A DNA stretch of 64,000 nt from Prochlorococcus sp. AG-355-A09 (GCA_003280995.1 QCDG01000003.1:86751-150750), one strand, 5' to 3'. Shown: positions 16,869 to 25,487, numbered from the stretch's first letter. Numbers and translations are program-made. The notes: generated from the sequence alone by a model not told the origin.

Positions 16869-16953
16869 AATTTTCCAAATAAATACTATTCTAGCACCTC
16901 GATAGATATATTTAAACTCAAAACTTCTAATTTAGGGTTAATGGTTTATTTGG

Positions 16954-17412
16954 CTAATTTTTTGCCCACTCCATAAATCTTTTTTTATTACTTTTTATGT
17001 CTTGTAATGATTCAAAATAATATTTTTCCCAATTATCTTTAGGCAGGCCAAGAAATAACATTAGATTTAATGGATATTGATCACTATCAGAACAATTTCT
17101 AAAATCATCCCTGAATAAAAAGATTTCCTTTTTTAAAGCAATTGCGATACCCAATTCAATCATTACCCCTTCATCTGGAGGATTACCATTAACAATCGCA
17201 AAAATACAATCACATTCTTTTAAATCATTGAAATTACTATTTGCAACTTCATATGCCCATTGACTTTTTTGTTGTGTTAATGGTTTTGCTCTCTCAAAAG
17301 GTTCATATACTTCTACATTTAAATCATTGAAGATTTCAATAAATTCATGTAAGAGGGTATTAGTTTGTTTTGAAAATCCATATGGATTAGCTAAATATAA
17401 TTTCTTTCTCAA
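16954..17412 (-). CDS. Nucleoside 2-deoxyribosyltransferase family protein
   Basis: 152 residues, TTG start at 17412 overlapping the upstream stop by 4 bp. The opening KLYLANPYGFSK and the block NPPDEGVMIELGIAIAL match the family, with the catalytic Glu in the DEGVMIELG motif. Family enzymes move deoxyribose between bases or hydrolyse the N-glycosidic bond. Its tight coupling to a phosphoribosyltransferase suggests base or nucleoside salvage. Confidence 0.85.
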   Translation of the reverse strand: MRKKLYLANPYGFSKQTNTLLHEFIEIFNDLNVEVYEPFERAKPLTQQKSQWAYEVANSNFNDLKECDCIFAIVNGNPPDEGVMIELGIAIALKKEIFLFRDDFRNCSDSDQYPLNLMLFLGLPKDNWEKYYFESLQDIKSNKKRFMEWAKN

Positions 17413-17804
17413 CTTAAACCTCTTTTTTTGATGTAATCTTCGCGGTCACTTTTTGAATTTAAAGTATTTTCCCAAGGGAAAACAATCCATTGACTTTTTT
17501 TTGTTACATGTACTGTATTCCACCATGTAGGTTTGATTTTACTAAATAATACAAAAAACATTGCTCCTTCAATATTCTTGAAGGACGTCAATGTAATGCC
17601 TGTTTCATAAACATCATCCACTATTAGTGCATTCTTTATTGGTTCTGCAATTAATTCAATTTTTAATTTGTGGCTTAGTGCTACAGCAAGACATAATCCG
17701 CCACGAGGAACTCCATAAATTCCAGAAAATTTCTTAAACCTGCATTTATTAGCTATTTGTTCTACGCTCTTATCAAATTCGCTCCAAGTAAAATAACTTA
17801 TCAT
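17409..17804 (-). CDS. Phosphoribosyltransferase-fold protein
   Basis: About 131 residues from ATG at 17804, which begins 1 bp after the preceding stop; an upstream in-frame start at 17849 would overlap the preceding gene. The PRPP motif is ALIVDDVYETGITL, and SGIYGVPRGGLCLAVALSHKL fits the early strand and loop. Such proteins transfer or hydrolyse ribose-5-phosphate on bases. Substrate specificity cannot be read. Confidence 0.8.
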   Translation of the reverse strand: MISYFTWSEFDKSVEQIANKCRFKKFSGIYGVPRGGLCLAVALSHKLKIELIAEPIKNALIVDDVYETGITLTSFKNIEGAMFFVLFSKIKPTWWNTVHVTKKSQWIVFPWENTLNSKSDREDYIKKRGLS

Positions 17805-17805
17805 C

Positions 17806-17991
17806 TTAATTTTCGTATTTTTCAGTTGTAGTAGCGTAATTTGAAGCAATTACACTTAAAAGTGCTACTACTTGCTCATTTGGGCAATTAGTATTTTTTT
17901 TTAAATTTTCACATTCATTTATTATCTTGGCATATGTATCCTCAACTATACCGTTCATTTGATCGATACTAAAAGAATATGGTTTGTTCAT
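17806..17991 (-). CDS. Small helical protein in salvage operon, unrecognised
   Basis: 61 residues from ATG. Helical (IDQMNGIVEDTYAKIINECENLKK) with two Cys. It is the first gene of a three-gene run with the PRT and deoxyribosyltransferase genes, spaced by 1 bp and a 4-bp overlap, so it may work with them. No family is recognised. Confidence 0.6.
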   Translation of the reverse strand: MNKPYSFSIDQMNGIVEDTYAKIINECENLKKNTNCPNEQVVALLSVIASNYATTTEKYEN

Positions 17992-18065
17992 TTTGTAATT
18001 ATTAGTTATTTTATTTTTACTTAAATATCAAACTTAGTAAATATTTTTAGTATTTAATAATAAAA

Positions 18066-18569
18066 TTATTCCCACATGGGGTTATTTAATTTTTCATTTT
18101 TAAGTGAAGAAGGAACATAAGTATGTAAAGCTTCAATTTTTATAGCCCATTTTTTAGATTTCCCCTTTAAACTATCGCTTTCAATTAGGTTTGTTAGGGG
18201 AATCCTTTTTCTAACTTTAAGAAGTCCTAAACAAGCTTCCCAGGCTTCATGATTTTTATAAATATCTAACCAAAAATCAAAAATATTTTCCAAGATTTCT
18301 AAAGGGATATCAAATGGAATCCCCATTGAAGGTCTTGCAATTAAATATTTTTTGTTTCTTAGTTCATTTAATAAATTATTTACGTTTAAATTAATAGCTA
18401 AAAGAATATCTTTTGCTGATTCAGTTCCTATTAATTCTTTTCTATGGCAATCTAGAAGATTTTCATCCTCAAGGATATTATCATCGCAATTTTTTATTCC
18501 CACAATCCAAAACCCTTCTCCATTATTCACTCCACTAGCAAGAAATAGATATTGAGGTGAATTCTCCAA
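18066..18569 (-). CDS. Conserved soluble protein, unrecognised
   Basis: 167 residues from a TTG start (18569). The opening YLFLASGVNNGEGFWIVGI, a middle helical stretch (DILLAINLNVNNLLNELRN) and the Trp-rich segment FDFWLDIYKNHEAWEACLGLL look like a compact alpha/beta protein. No signal peptide or membrane helix. I recognise no family. Confidence 0.6.
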   Translation of the reverse strand: MENSPQYLFLASGVNNGEGFWIVGIKNCDDNILEDENLLDCHRKELIGTESAKDILLAINLNVNNLLNELRNKKYLIARPSMGIPFDIPLEILENIFDFWLDIYKNHEAWEACLGLLKVRKRIPLTNLIESDSLKGKSKKWAIKIEALHTYVPSSLKNEKLNNPMWE

Positions 18570-18694
18570 GATTTCAAATTATGTTTTCCATTTTTAGCAT
18601 TTTTTACTTGATATGAAAATAATTTAGCTGAGCAATTAACAATAATTAAGTCCTCGTAAAAAAAATTTTGATGTTATAGTTAAATTTTTAGAAA

Positions 18695-18808
18695 ATGTTT
18701 GATTTAAGAGAACTAAAACTAATGTTTTTAGATCCTACTGATTTAATAATTAATAATATAAATAAATATCTTTATAGTAATAAAGCAATTAAGTTTATTT
18801 TTTCTTAG
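18695..18808 (+). CDS. Possible micro-ORF (37 aa)
   Basis: ATG at 18695 to TAG at 18808, 37 residues (MFDLRELKLMFLDPTDLIIN and so on). Its end overlaps the 3' end of a convergent gene by 14 bp. Composition is ordinary and no family is seen, so it could be chance. Confidence 0.3.
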   Translation: MFDLRELKLMFLDPTDLIINNINKYLYSNKAIKFIFS

Positions 18809-19019
18809 GAAATAATTTTCCTATTCTCTCCTTTTGCAAGTATTCCTTTTTATTTCTTATTTTTTTGTCTTCTAAGGATTCTTTATTAGTACTTACAGCA
18901 TAAATAATATAAAAAATCATGCCGGTAAATATTAATCCTACAAAAATAATGAATATTCCTATAGGTTCACTGGGACTGAATATTTTAAGATCTAAAGCTG
19001 AATTTAGGGAAATTATCAT
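18795..19019 (-). CDS. Small membrane protein, unrecognised
   Basis: 74 residues from ATG at 19019. One strong helix (IGIFIIFVGLIFTGMIFYIIYAV) is followed by a basic tail (STNKESLEDKKIRNKKEY, then KLFPKKK). The layout suggests a cytoplasmic basic tail, possibly nucleic acid- or lipid-contacting. The function is unknown. It lies 36 bp from the next gene upstream on the same strand. Confidence 0.6.
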   Translation of the reverse strand: MIISLNSALDLKIFSPSEPIGIFIIFVGLIFTGMIFYIIYAVSTNKESLEDKKIRNKKEYLQKERIGKLFPKKK

Positions 19020-19055
19020 CAATAAACTAATTCCTTGAATAAATTTTATGGAAAT

Positions 19056-19289
19056 CTAATTGATTTCCTCGTATCCAAAAAATGTTGCATTATCTGAATT
19101 TTTATACCCATTAGCAGCTTCCTGTGGGTTCTGACTGTCTATTTTTCTTGCTTTAGCATGAATCATGTTAAATGGGAAAATCACAGCGCCTACAAAAAAA
19201 TGAAGTATTAAGAAATCTGAAGGTAATCCATTTGTCCAATCAGGAAAAAATAGCAATGTCATCAATGATTCGTACATATTTGTAGTCAA
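19056..19289 (-). CDS. Small membrane protein, unrecognised
   Basis: 77 residues from TTG at 19289, backed by AGAGG five bases upstream; an ATG four codons later (19277) is the alternative. A hydrophobic segment (FLILHFFVGAVIFPFNMI) is followed by a polar, basic-then-acidic tail with DNATFFGYEEIN at the end. The WTNGLPSDF loop looks conserved. The function is unknown. Confidence 0.6.
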   Translation of the reverse strand: MTTNMYESLMTLLFFPDWTNGLPSDFLILHFFVGAVIFPFNMIHAKARKIDSQNPQEAANGYKNSDNATFFGYEEIN

Positions 19290-19441
19290 ATAAACCTCTG
19301 ACCATTATTACTGAACTTATCGCAATACTTTTAATTATTAATAAATTGAAATTAAATTTGCTTTTAATAATTATCAGATTTAATTGAAAAGACAATTTTA
19401 AAATACTATTATGTTACTTATAAACTATTGATTAATAGCTG

Positions 19442-19843
19442 TTGTTAAAAACATTTTTTGTCTTACTTTTATTTATAATTTTTCAATTAAAACCTGCAAT
19501 AGGTTTAGCTTTTGATACGTCCGATCCAAGTGTTAGTTTGCTACAAAATAGGATCTCTAATAATTTCTCTAAAAAATATTGTAATGCTATCCAAAATGGT
19601 CTTTCTAAAGATGAAGCAATGAAATCAGCGATTGTAAAAACTGAAAACATTATATCTTTTTCTTATAATCCACAGAAAAAATGGATTGAGAAAAGTGACT
19701 TGGCTAATCAAATTTCATTGCAAGTAGTAAATGATTGTGGACAGTCAATTGGCTTGAATGGAAAGGATGGAGTTAATTATTTTAAATCATATTTTCTTGA
19801 AATTTACGAAAAAACCACTCCTGACAAAAATTTTTCTAGATAG
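19442..19843 (+). CDS. Secreted small Cys-containing protein (paralogue of 375 gene)
   Basis: 133 residues from a TTG start at 19442. A signal peptide is clear (FFVLLLFIIFQLKPAIGLAF). The mature part has two cysteines, in KKYCNAIQNGLS and NDCGQSIG, with the same order and spacing as in the gene at 375. A lumenal or periplasmic location with one disulfide is inferred. The next gene starts 9 bp later and could be co-transcribed. Confidence 0.7.
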   Translation: MLKTFFVLLLFIIFQLKPAIGLAFDTSDPSVSLLQNRISNNFSKKYCNAIQNGLSKDEAMKSAIVKTENIISFSYNPQKKWIEKSDLANQISLQVVNDCGQSIGLNGKDGVNYFKSYFLEIYEKTTPDKNFSR

Positions 19844-19852
19844 ATCAGGTTA

Positions 19853-20047
19853 ATGAATAATATTTCAGACAAATTAGTAATGACTATCATATTGATTACT
19901 ATTCTTATTGTCTTTGGATTAATTTTTTCAGTAAAGTCGCCAGAGAGAAAAGTTTTAGATTCGCCAATATTGTGGAAAGATGACTACTCTAATATTTCCC
20001 TCTTCAGGAGCAATAAAATAAATTCAGAAATAAAAAGATTAATTTAA
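19853..20047 (+). CDS. Small membrane protein, unrecognised
   Basis: 64 residues from ATG, 9 bp after the secreted protein gene. A single helix (MTIILITILIVFGLIFSV) is followed by a polar tail rich in Ser, Lys and Arg. Its function is unknown; it may act with the secreted gene upstream. Confidence 0.55.
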   Translation: MNNISDKLVMTIILITILIVFGLIFSVKSPERKVLDSPILWKDDYSNISLFRSNKINSEIKRLI

Positions 20048-20138
20048 ATAAACTTCATTATTTACCAAAATATGTGGATCCTATTGAACTATATACAAAA
20101 ATATTATTTCGAATCTCAATCAATTTACCATTTCATTT

Positions 20139-20480
20139 TTAATTTAAATAGTTCAAAAGAACTGACGCGAGTTTCAGATCTTCATTAAACCATGCTCGAA
20201 TCGCCATAGCTCTTCTAGGATCATAAAAATTTTGTTTTCTGTACCAACTAAGAACTTCTGAATCTGATTTCTTGCCATTACATGACAAACAACATGGCAC
20301 GCAATTACTTGTAGTGCTTATTCCCCCTTTTGATATTGGGTGAAGGTGGTCAAGTGATTCTGATGGTTTACCGCAATAAATACATTTATAATTAGTAAGT
20401 TTATTAAGTGACTCTCTCCAATTTTTATTACTTATCTTTGGACAAAACTGATCAAGGTAAATTGCATCTTGTCTATGCAT
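20139..20480 (-). CDS. HNH endonuclease-fold protein
   Basis: 113 residues. The motif YKCIYCGKPSESLDHLHPIS, then GGISTTSNCVPCCLSCNGKK, has the CxxC...H...CxxC spacing of a zinc-stabilised HNH domain, with the DH pair as catalytic-site candidate. Stand-alone HNH proteins like this are common in cyanobacteria. No transposon or phage context is visible. The target is unknown. Confidence 0.85.
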   Translation of the reverse strand: MHRQDAIYLDQFCPKISNKNWRESLNKLTNYKCIYCGKPSESLDHLHPISKGGISTTSNCVPCCLSCNGKKSDSEVLSWYRKQNFYDPRRAMAIRAWFNEDLKLASVLLNYLN

Positions 20481-20617
20481 AAAATTCTTGATTTTTTTTG
20501 ATGATAACAGTTTTTTTAAAAGTATGATTGAAAAAGATAAGATTAGACTTTTTAAATCATATACTTCTTGTTCAAAGAATAATTATCACTTATTAATAAA
20601 AAAGTAATTCATAGTTA

Positions 20618-21439
20618 ATGCTTCATTTATTAACAATGTTATTTGGAAATTTTGATCATTCTTTATTTAAGAGTATTTATATTTTTTTGATATCGTTTTT
20701 TTCTAATACGTTCTCAGCGATTTCTGGAGGGGGAGCAGGATTATTACAATTGCCGGCATTGATTTTATCTGGAGTTCCTTATTATCAGGCTCTGGCAAGT
20801 CATAAATTAGCAACAGTAGCACTGGGGTTAGGAGGTTCCTTGAGAAATTACAAATCTTTAGGTAATGATATAAGCGTTGCTTGGCAAATTTTAATTTTTG
20901 GATTGCCAGGAGTAATTTTAGGGGCTTCTGTAGTTGAATTTATATCAGAAAAGTATTTGTTCTTAATATTAGGAATAATATCCATATTATTAGCTTTTTA
21001 CTCATTTCTTAAACCAGATTTAGGTTTATCATCTGGCAATAAAAAGCTTAATTTTCTCAATAAAATTGGATTTTTAATTTTTATTTTTCTCATAGGCATT
21101 TTAAATGGCTCTATTTCTTCAGGAACTGGATTACTTGTAACAATACTCTTAATAAAAACTTTTGAAATGGATTTTCTTCTAGCAATAAGTATGACATTCT
21201 TTACTGTTGGGATTTTTTGGAATTTTGTGGGAGCAGTTTTTTTGACAAGAATAGTATCGGTTCCTTTAACTATATTGATAATATTAATAATTGGTTCCTT
21301 TACAGGAGGATATTTTGGCGCTCATCTCTCAAATTTAAATGGGAATTTTCTAATTAAGAAAACTTTTATAACAGTTTGTATTTTGGTTGGTGTTAGCTTA
21401 TTGATTAAATCAATAAAAGTTTTTTATAAAATTAATTGA
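20618..21439 (+). CDS. TauE/SafE-family membrane exporter
   Basis: 273 residues with about eight hydrophobic segments. The repeated motif near the N-terminus (SGGGAGLLQLPALILSGVP) and its counterpart later (GSISSGTGLLVTILLIKTFE) are the two inverted halves of the TauE family. Members export sulfite, sulfonates or related anions; the substrate here is unknown. It sits alone, divergent in context from the ABC operon. Confidence 0.85.
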   Translation: MLHLLTMLFGNFDHSLFKSIYIFLISFFSNTFSAISGGGAGLLQLPALILSGVPYYQALASHKLATVALGLGGSLRNYKSLGNDISVAWQILIFGLPGVILGASVVEFISEKYLFLILGIISILLAFYSFLKPDLGLSSGNKKLNFLNKIGFLIFIFLIGILNGSISSGTGLLVTILLIKTFEMDFLLAISMTFFTVGIFWNFVGAVFLTRIVSVPLTILIILIIGSFTGGYFGAHLSNLNGNFLIKKTFITVCILVGVSLLIKSIKVFYKIN

Positions 21440-21586
21440 AAATAGCATTGCAAATTGGTTAAAAAGTATAAATTAGGTTTATTTAGTAAAAAAAATATAT
21501 TAATTATTATTTTCTACATTATCAAAGGGGTTATGGATAACTCTTTTTATAAAATAATATTTTTGAGCTGCCTTATTTAAAAACCA

Positions 21587-21615
21587 TAAAAAAAAGGCCT
21601 CACATATGTGGGGCC
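21587..21615 (-). terminator. Rho-independent terminator (minus strand)
   Basis: On the minus strand GGCC-C-CACA-TA-TGTG-A-GGCC is followed by a run of eight T. The TGA stop of the micro-ORF lies inside the stem. Confidence 0.75.
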
Positions 21616-21758
21616 AGGTGATGGGGAACCTTATTTTTAAACCAATTTCTTAAAAAATGCAACCCCCTATCAGTAGCGCAAAGAATGATACCACCAAACA
21701 CTACAGATAGTGCTTTGATGATTTCCTTACATATAAAATTTAAAAATTCTGAAATAAT
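21590..21758 (-). ncRNA. Putative terminator-ended short transcript or micro-ORF
   Basis: On the minus strand an open frame runs from ATT at 21758 to TGA at 21600 (52 codons), with protein-like content: NFICKEIIKALSVVFGGIIL, then RGLHFLRNWFKNKVPHHLAP. There is no ATG, TTG or GTG near the start, the first usable GTG being inside, so it may be a non-canonical-start small protein or a structured RNA. It also contains the hairpin CACTA...TAGTG. A terminator follows immediately. The strand and 3' end are better supported than whether it is translated. Confidence 0.4.
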
Positions 21759-21884
21759 TTTGTAACTTTAAAGTTTTTTTAGTAAAAATCCTAATTTGTG
21801 ATTTCAAATGTTTTTGATAATTTTACTTGTTAAAAATGTCCTGCACAGTATCATTCGTAAGAACTTTGCTAGTAAAAAGCTTTA

Positions 21885-22112
21885 ATGATTGAATTAACTT
21901 TACTAACTCTTTTAAATTATGTTGGGGATAATTTCTGTGAGTATAGAAATCTAGGTCATGATAACTATAAATCTTTACTTCTTTCTTACAGTGATGCAAG
22001 TAATAAATTTGGGCCATTAGAAGTTAAAAAGGTTATTGAGAAGTCGGAAAATTTTAAAGTTGCGGCTGTTGCTATTGCTGCAATTAAGTGCCCTCAGCAT
22101 ATTGTTAAGTAA
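21885..22112 (+). CDS. Small protein, unrecognised
   Basis: 75 residues from ATG; the true start could be a few codons later. The C-terminal half (FGPLEVKKVIEKSENFKVAA, ending AIKCPQHIVK) is compact and helical, with Cys residues in FCEYRN and KCPQH. An opposite-strand open frame here is a shadow. The stop overlaps the next ATG by one base, so it is coupled to the gene that follows. Confidence 0.5.
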   Translation: MIELTLLTLLNYVGDNFCEYRNLGHDNYKSLLLSYSDASNKFGPLEVKKVIEKSENFKVAAVAIAAIKCPQHIVK

Positions 22113-22378
22113 TGAAGTTTGAATTTAAAACTGAAAATGAAAATTATTCAAAATCATTTTCACAATTTTTCGGTATATTTTTTTTTCTTACTTTAATTAT
22201 TATCCTTTGTGATGTTGCACTTAAATTAGGAGTCATATCCAGAAATCAGAGAATTGAATATAACTGTAGGCTTTTACCCGTTGAAAAATCTAAATCTCAT
22301 TTTAAGAAATTATCTAGGCTTTCTAATTTGAAAAGTAAACAACAAATTTGGGAATTTTGCAGGGAAGTTGTTAAATAA
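22112..22378 (+). CDS. Small membrane protein, unrecognised
   Basis: 88 residues, ATG overlapping the preceding stop (TAATG). One hydrophobic segment (FFGIFFFLTLIIILCDVAL) precedes a basic, polar end with FCREVVK at the C-terminus. Probably a single-pass protein translated together with its upstream neighbour. The function is unknown. Confidence 0.55.
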   Translation: MKFEFKTENENYSKSFSQFFGIFFFLTLIIILCDVALKLGVISRNQRIEYNCRLLPVEKSKSHFKKLSRLSNLKSKQQIWEFCREVVK

Positions 22379-22381
22379 TAC

Positions 22382-23176
22382 TTAGCTAGATGCTGATGAA
22401 TAGGATTTTAATGCAAATAACCAGAACTTTCTTGAAGTCATAAGAAATACTGTAGCAACAATAACTTCAAGCAATATTTTCCATAATTGAGAAAGTCCTA
22501 GAAAAACTTCAGAAGGAATTGTAGTTATAAAAGCAATAGGAATAATAATACTAAAAAAAACTCTTAAAGAAAATGAAAATGAATTTAGAGGAAATCTTCC
22601 AATATAAAGGAATGATCTTAATACTTCTATTGCATTCCAAGTCTTAACGAACCAAATAGTAGTAGTTGAGATAAAAAACCATAGGCTATATAAAATACAA
22701 ATCGAGCAGCTTATCGTAATGAAGGATAGGGTCAGAAAACTCAAACTTAAATTTATTTGATTTATTCTTATACAGAATGACAACAAGAAAAATCCAAGCA
22801 TTATTTCTAAAAATCCAGATGGATTTATTTTTTTTAATGAAATAAAAAATTGACTATCAATAGGTTTTAAAAGTACGAAGTCTAAAGTTCCTTCTCTTAT
22901 ATGTTTAACTATTTCTGTCAGATTAGGATTAAACCATGTATTAGTTATTCCATTCAAAATTGTATAAATACCTTGAATTATTAGTGCCTGTTCAAATTTC
23001 CACCCTCCAATATATCCATTATTTTGAAAGAAAATAGATAATAGAAAAATACTCCCTATTAAACTTAAAATTGCAGTAATTAAATCAACTAATATATTTG
23101 TCTTATACTCCAATTCAGAAGCCAAAGAAGTATGTAAGAATTTTTTATAAACTTTTAGATATTTTCTTAAATTCAT
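22382..23176 (-). CDS. ABC-2-type exporter, membrane subunit
   Basis: 264 residues with about six hydrophobic segments, the ABC-2 layout. FLHTSLASELEYKTNILVDL is the amphipathic start seen in the DUF990-type permeases. It overlaps the second permease by 4 bp (ATGA), and that one overlaps the ATPase gene by 11 bp, giving a three-gene transporter operon. The substrate is unknown. Confidence 0.82.
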   Translation of the reverse strand: MNLRKYLKVYKKFLHTSLASELEYKTNILVDLITAILSLIGSIFLLSIFFQNNGYIGGWKFEQALIIQGIYTILNGITNTWFNPNLTEIVKHIREGTLDFVLLKPIDSQFFISLKKINPSGFLEIMLGFFLLSFCIRINQINLSLSFLTLSFITISCSICILYSLWFFISTTTIWFVKTWNAIEVLRSFLYIGRFPLNSFSFSLRVFFSIIIPIAFITTIPSEVFLGLSQLWKILLEVIVATVFLMTSRKFWLFALKSYSSASS

Positions 23177-23967
23177 GTCCCCATAGCTGTATATTTTTTC
23201 GTTCCTTCAGCCCAGATTTTCTTAAATAATGGGAAAAGTAAAAAAATCCATAGAATTTGCATACTTAAGCCTCCACTAATATTTGTTTCATTACCTGATA
23301 GTAAGTTCGCAGGGAAATCAATTAGATATGGAAAAGGAGTTAAATAAATCCAAGATTTAACATATGTTGGAAATGAAACTACAGGAGCTAAAAGACCTGA
23401 GAGAAATAAAGTTGGAATAAATAACAATCTTTCTATCGATGATGCTTTCTCCGTCCAAAAACATAGACATGCAACTATTGACTGAATTAAAAATTGAATC
23501 AAGAAGGATAGGAATGTAGATATTATCGACAAGAGTAAAATACCTGAATTTGGAATCCATATACTTTCTGGATTAAAAATAAAAAAGAAGAATATGATTA
23601 TGAGAGCAAAAGGAAATCTTGTTATTTGTTCAGCAAGATGTTGTGCAAAATATCTGAAAAAAGGATTTATAGGTTGGATTAAATATGGAGAGACTTTACC
23701 CATAAGAGAATCCTCTTCAAAACTAAATACAACCCAAACTACAGAAAACTGTCTTACAAAAAAAGCACATAAGAAATACCTAGAAAGCATAACATCACTA
23801 ATGTTTATGGATTCATTTAGATTATTGTTTGTCCAAATGTTTAACATGAAAAAAGGAATAATCCCTGAAATTGCCCATAATGCAATTTCTACCCTATATT
23901 CCAACATGTTTGAATATTGGACTTTTAATAAGGTAAATATTTTACGGTTAATCAACTTAGAAATCAT
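23173..23967 (-). CDS. ABC-2-type exporter, second membrane subunit
   Basis: 264 residues, similar in size and pattern to its neighbour: an N-terminal basic amphipathic stretch (LLKVQYSNMLEYRVEIALW), then about six helices, and a loop with FEEDSLMGKVSPYLIQPINP. The GKVSPYL(I/L)xPI block is a conserved feature of DUF990-type ABC permeases. It should pair with the 22382 subunit in a heterodimer. Confidence 0.82.
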   Translation of the reverse strand: MISKLINRKIFTLLKVQYSNMLEYRVEIALWAISGIIPFFMLNIWTNNNLNESINISDVMLSRYFLCAFFVRQFSVVWVVFSFEEDSLMGKVSPYLIQPINPFFRYFAQHLAEQITRFPFALIIIFFFFIFNPESIWIPNSGILLLSIISTFLSFLIQFLIQSIVACLCFWTEKASSIERLLFIPTLFLSGLLAPVVSFPTYVKSWIYLTPFPYLIDFPANLLSGNETNISGGLSMQILWIFLLFPLFKKIWAEGTKKYTAMGT

Positions 23968-24952
23968 AATCTTTTTTGATTAATAACTTCCCAATAATTT
24001 CATCTATGGGTGGTTCATTTATAAAAAGGTCTTCAATATCATAATTATTGAGGATATTTTTTAGTGAGGAGGTTATAGAGTTGTTTTCGATTTTTATAGT
24101 GATTTCATTCTTTATTTTATTTTTAATTGTAAAACCGGAATTTTCTAATTTAATTGCATCCTCTTCTGAGCGACAAACTATTAATATTTCTTTAACAGGA
24201 GAAAGTTTTTTTAATAATAGGTCAAGTTTCCCATCATATGATATAGCCCCTTCTTGCACACATATAACTCTCTTGCATAGCGATGTAATATCTTTCATGT
24301 AATGACTGGTTAGGCATATCGTTGCATTAGTTTCCTTGTTATATTTTAGGAGGAATTTTCTTAAATTTCTCTGTGCATTAATATCTAGTCCAAGTGTCGG
24401 CTCGTCTAAAAATAGAATATTTGGTTCATGTATCAAAGCTGCTAGTAATTCTGATTTCATACGTTGACCTAGTGAAAGTTTTCTAACAGGTATGAATAGC
24501 TCTTCATCAATTTCAAGCATTTCCGATAGTTTTTTTATTCTCTTTTTAGCTTCGAATTTATCTAAGTCATATATTGATGCATTCAAATAGAATGATTCAA
24601 TTGGTGGAAGATCCCAAATAAGTTGTTGCTTTTGTCCCATTATTAAGGTGATATTCTTCAGGAAATTTTCTTTTCTCCTGAAAGGTAAGTAGCCTGAAAC
24701 CAGAATATATCCTTCACTTGGATAAATTAACCCACAGAGCATTTTTAATATTGTTGTTTTTCCGGCTCCATTAGCTCCTAGAAAACCTACTATTTCCCCT
24801 TCTTTAATTTCAAAACTTATATCTTTTATAACTTTTAAACTTTTTGTTTGTCTTCTAAAAAAATGTTTAATAGTTCCTTTTAAACCTGGTTTTTTAGAAG
24901 AGATATCAAATGACTTAGATAAATTTTTTACCTCGATAATATTTTGCACCAT
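23957..24952 (-). CDS. ABC transporter ATP-binding subunit
   Basis: 331 residues. Walker A is FLGANGAGKTTILKML, the Q-loop is LIMGQKQQLIW, the signature is KLSLGQRMKSELL, Walker B is PNILFLDEPTLGLD and the H-loop His is in LTSHYM. The extra segment before Walker A (KGTIKHFFRRQTKSLKVIK) is typical of the ABC-2 exporter ATPases with a C-terminal regulatory extension, also present here. It powers the two permeases. Confidence 0.93.
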   Translation of the reverse strand: MVQNIIEVKNLSKSFDISSKKPGLKGTIKHFFRRQTKSLKVIKDISFEIKEGEIVGFLGANGAGKTTILKMLCGLIYPSEGYILVSGYLPFRRKENFLKNITLIMGQKQQLIWDLPPIESFYLNASIYDLDKFEAKKRIKKLSEMLEIDEELFIPVRKLSLGQRMKSELLAALIHEPNILFLDEPTLGLDINAQRNLRKFLLKYNKETNATICLTSHYMKDITSLCKRVICVQEGAISYDGKLDLLLKKLSPVKEILIVCRSEEDAIKLENSGFTIKNKIKNEITIKIENNSITSSLKNILNNYDIEDLFINEPPIDEIIGKLLIKKDYDF

Positions 24953-25027
24953 TAAAAAATTTAATTATTGAAATTTATATTTAAAAAATTGTTAAATTAT
25001 TTTTATTTTAGAAAACTTTTTAACGAT

Positions 25028-25417
25028 TTAAAAAATATCTTTAAACGATACAACCAGCCAGATAAAAAAGTTAATTGGATTAAGCAACTCACTTACCTTA
25101 TTTTTATTTTCAAAATTTAATCCTTTTAAAAAATCAAATATAAAATTACTATTCTCTTTTTTATAATCATATTTTTTAATTACATTACCATTTTCGTCGA
25201 GAAGATCAATTTCATCCTCAAAAAACCATTGCTCTTTTCCATTAGATAATTGCAAGACAACTCCAATACCTTTACCATCAGTTATTCTGAAGTCACTTAT
25301 CTTACCTAACGAAGAAACATTAATTGCATCAATAGTTTCTTTGTTAAGTCTATCCCTAGATAGTTCCAGGTTAACCTGAACAGAATTTCCTATCTTAACC
25401 TTATCTAAAATTGACAT
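25028..25417 (-). CDS. petP: PetP-like (DUF2862) protein with hydrophobic C-terminus
   Basis: 129 residues. The SH3-like DUF2862 core is LGKISDFRITDGKGIGVVLQ with EQWFFEDEIDLLDENGN. In cyanobacteria this family includes PetP, a peripheral subunit of the cytochrome b6f complex that tunes linear electron flow. This copy is longer than typical PetP and ends in a hydrophobic stretch (PINFFIWLVVSFKDIF) that could anchor it to the membrane. The gene name rests on the domain only. Confidence 0.7.
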   Translation of the reverse strand: MSILDKVKIGNSVQVNLELSRDRLNKETIDAINVSSLGKISDFRITDGKGIGVVLQLSNGKEQWFFEDEIDLLDENGNVIKKYDYKKENSNFIFDFLKGLNFENKNKVSELLNPINFFIWLVVSFKDIF

Positions 25418-25487
25418 TTTTAAGTCATTATACCTAGTGATAAAGGATTTATGCGGTTAATTCAAAATTATTGAATTATTTCAATAA

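Larger units (their letters stand above)
21440..21884. other. Longest gene-poor stretch in the window
   Basis: 445 bp lie between the TauE-type gene and the small gene at 21885. The only structure I see is the minus-strand terminator and short frame described separately. No plus-strand gene is supported; the remaining sequence is AT-rich. Confidence 0.6.

Noticed and set aside
20139..20480. HNH protein considered as part of a homing or mobile element
   Set aside because: No intron, inverted repeat, transposase or phage gene is near; it is a stand-alone gene.
21823..22017. 64-residue minus-strand open frame opposite the 21885 gene
   Set aside because: It has no motif and is antisense to a frame that is coupled (TAATG) to a further gene, so I treat it as a shadow.
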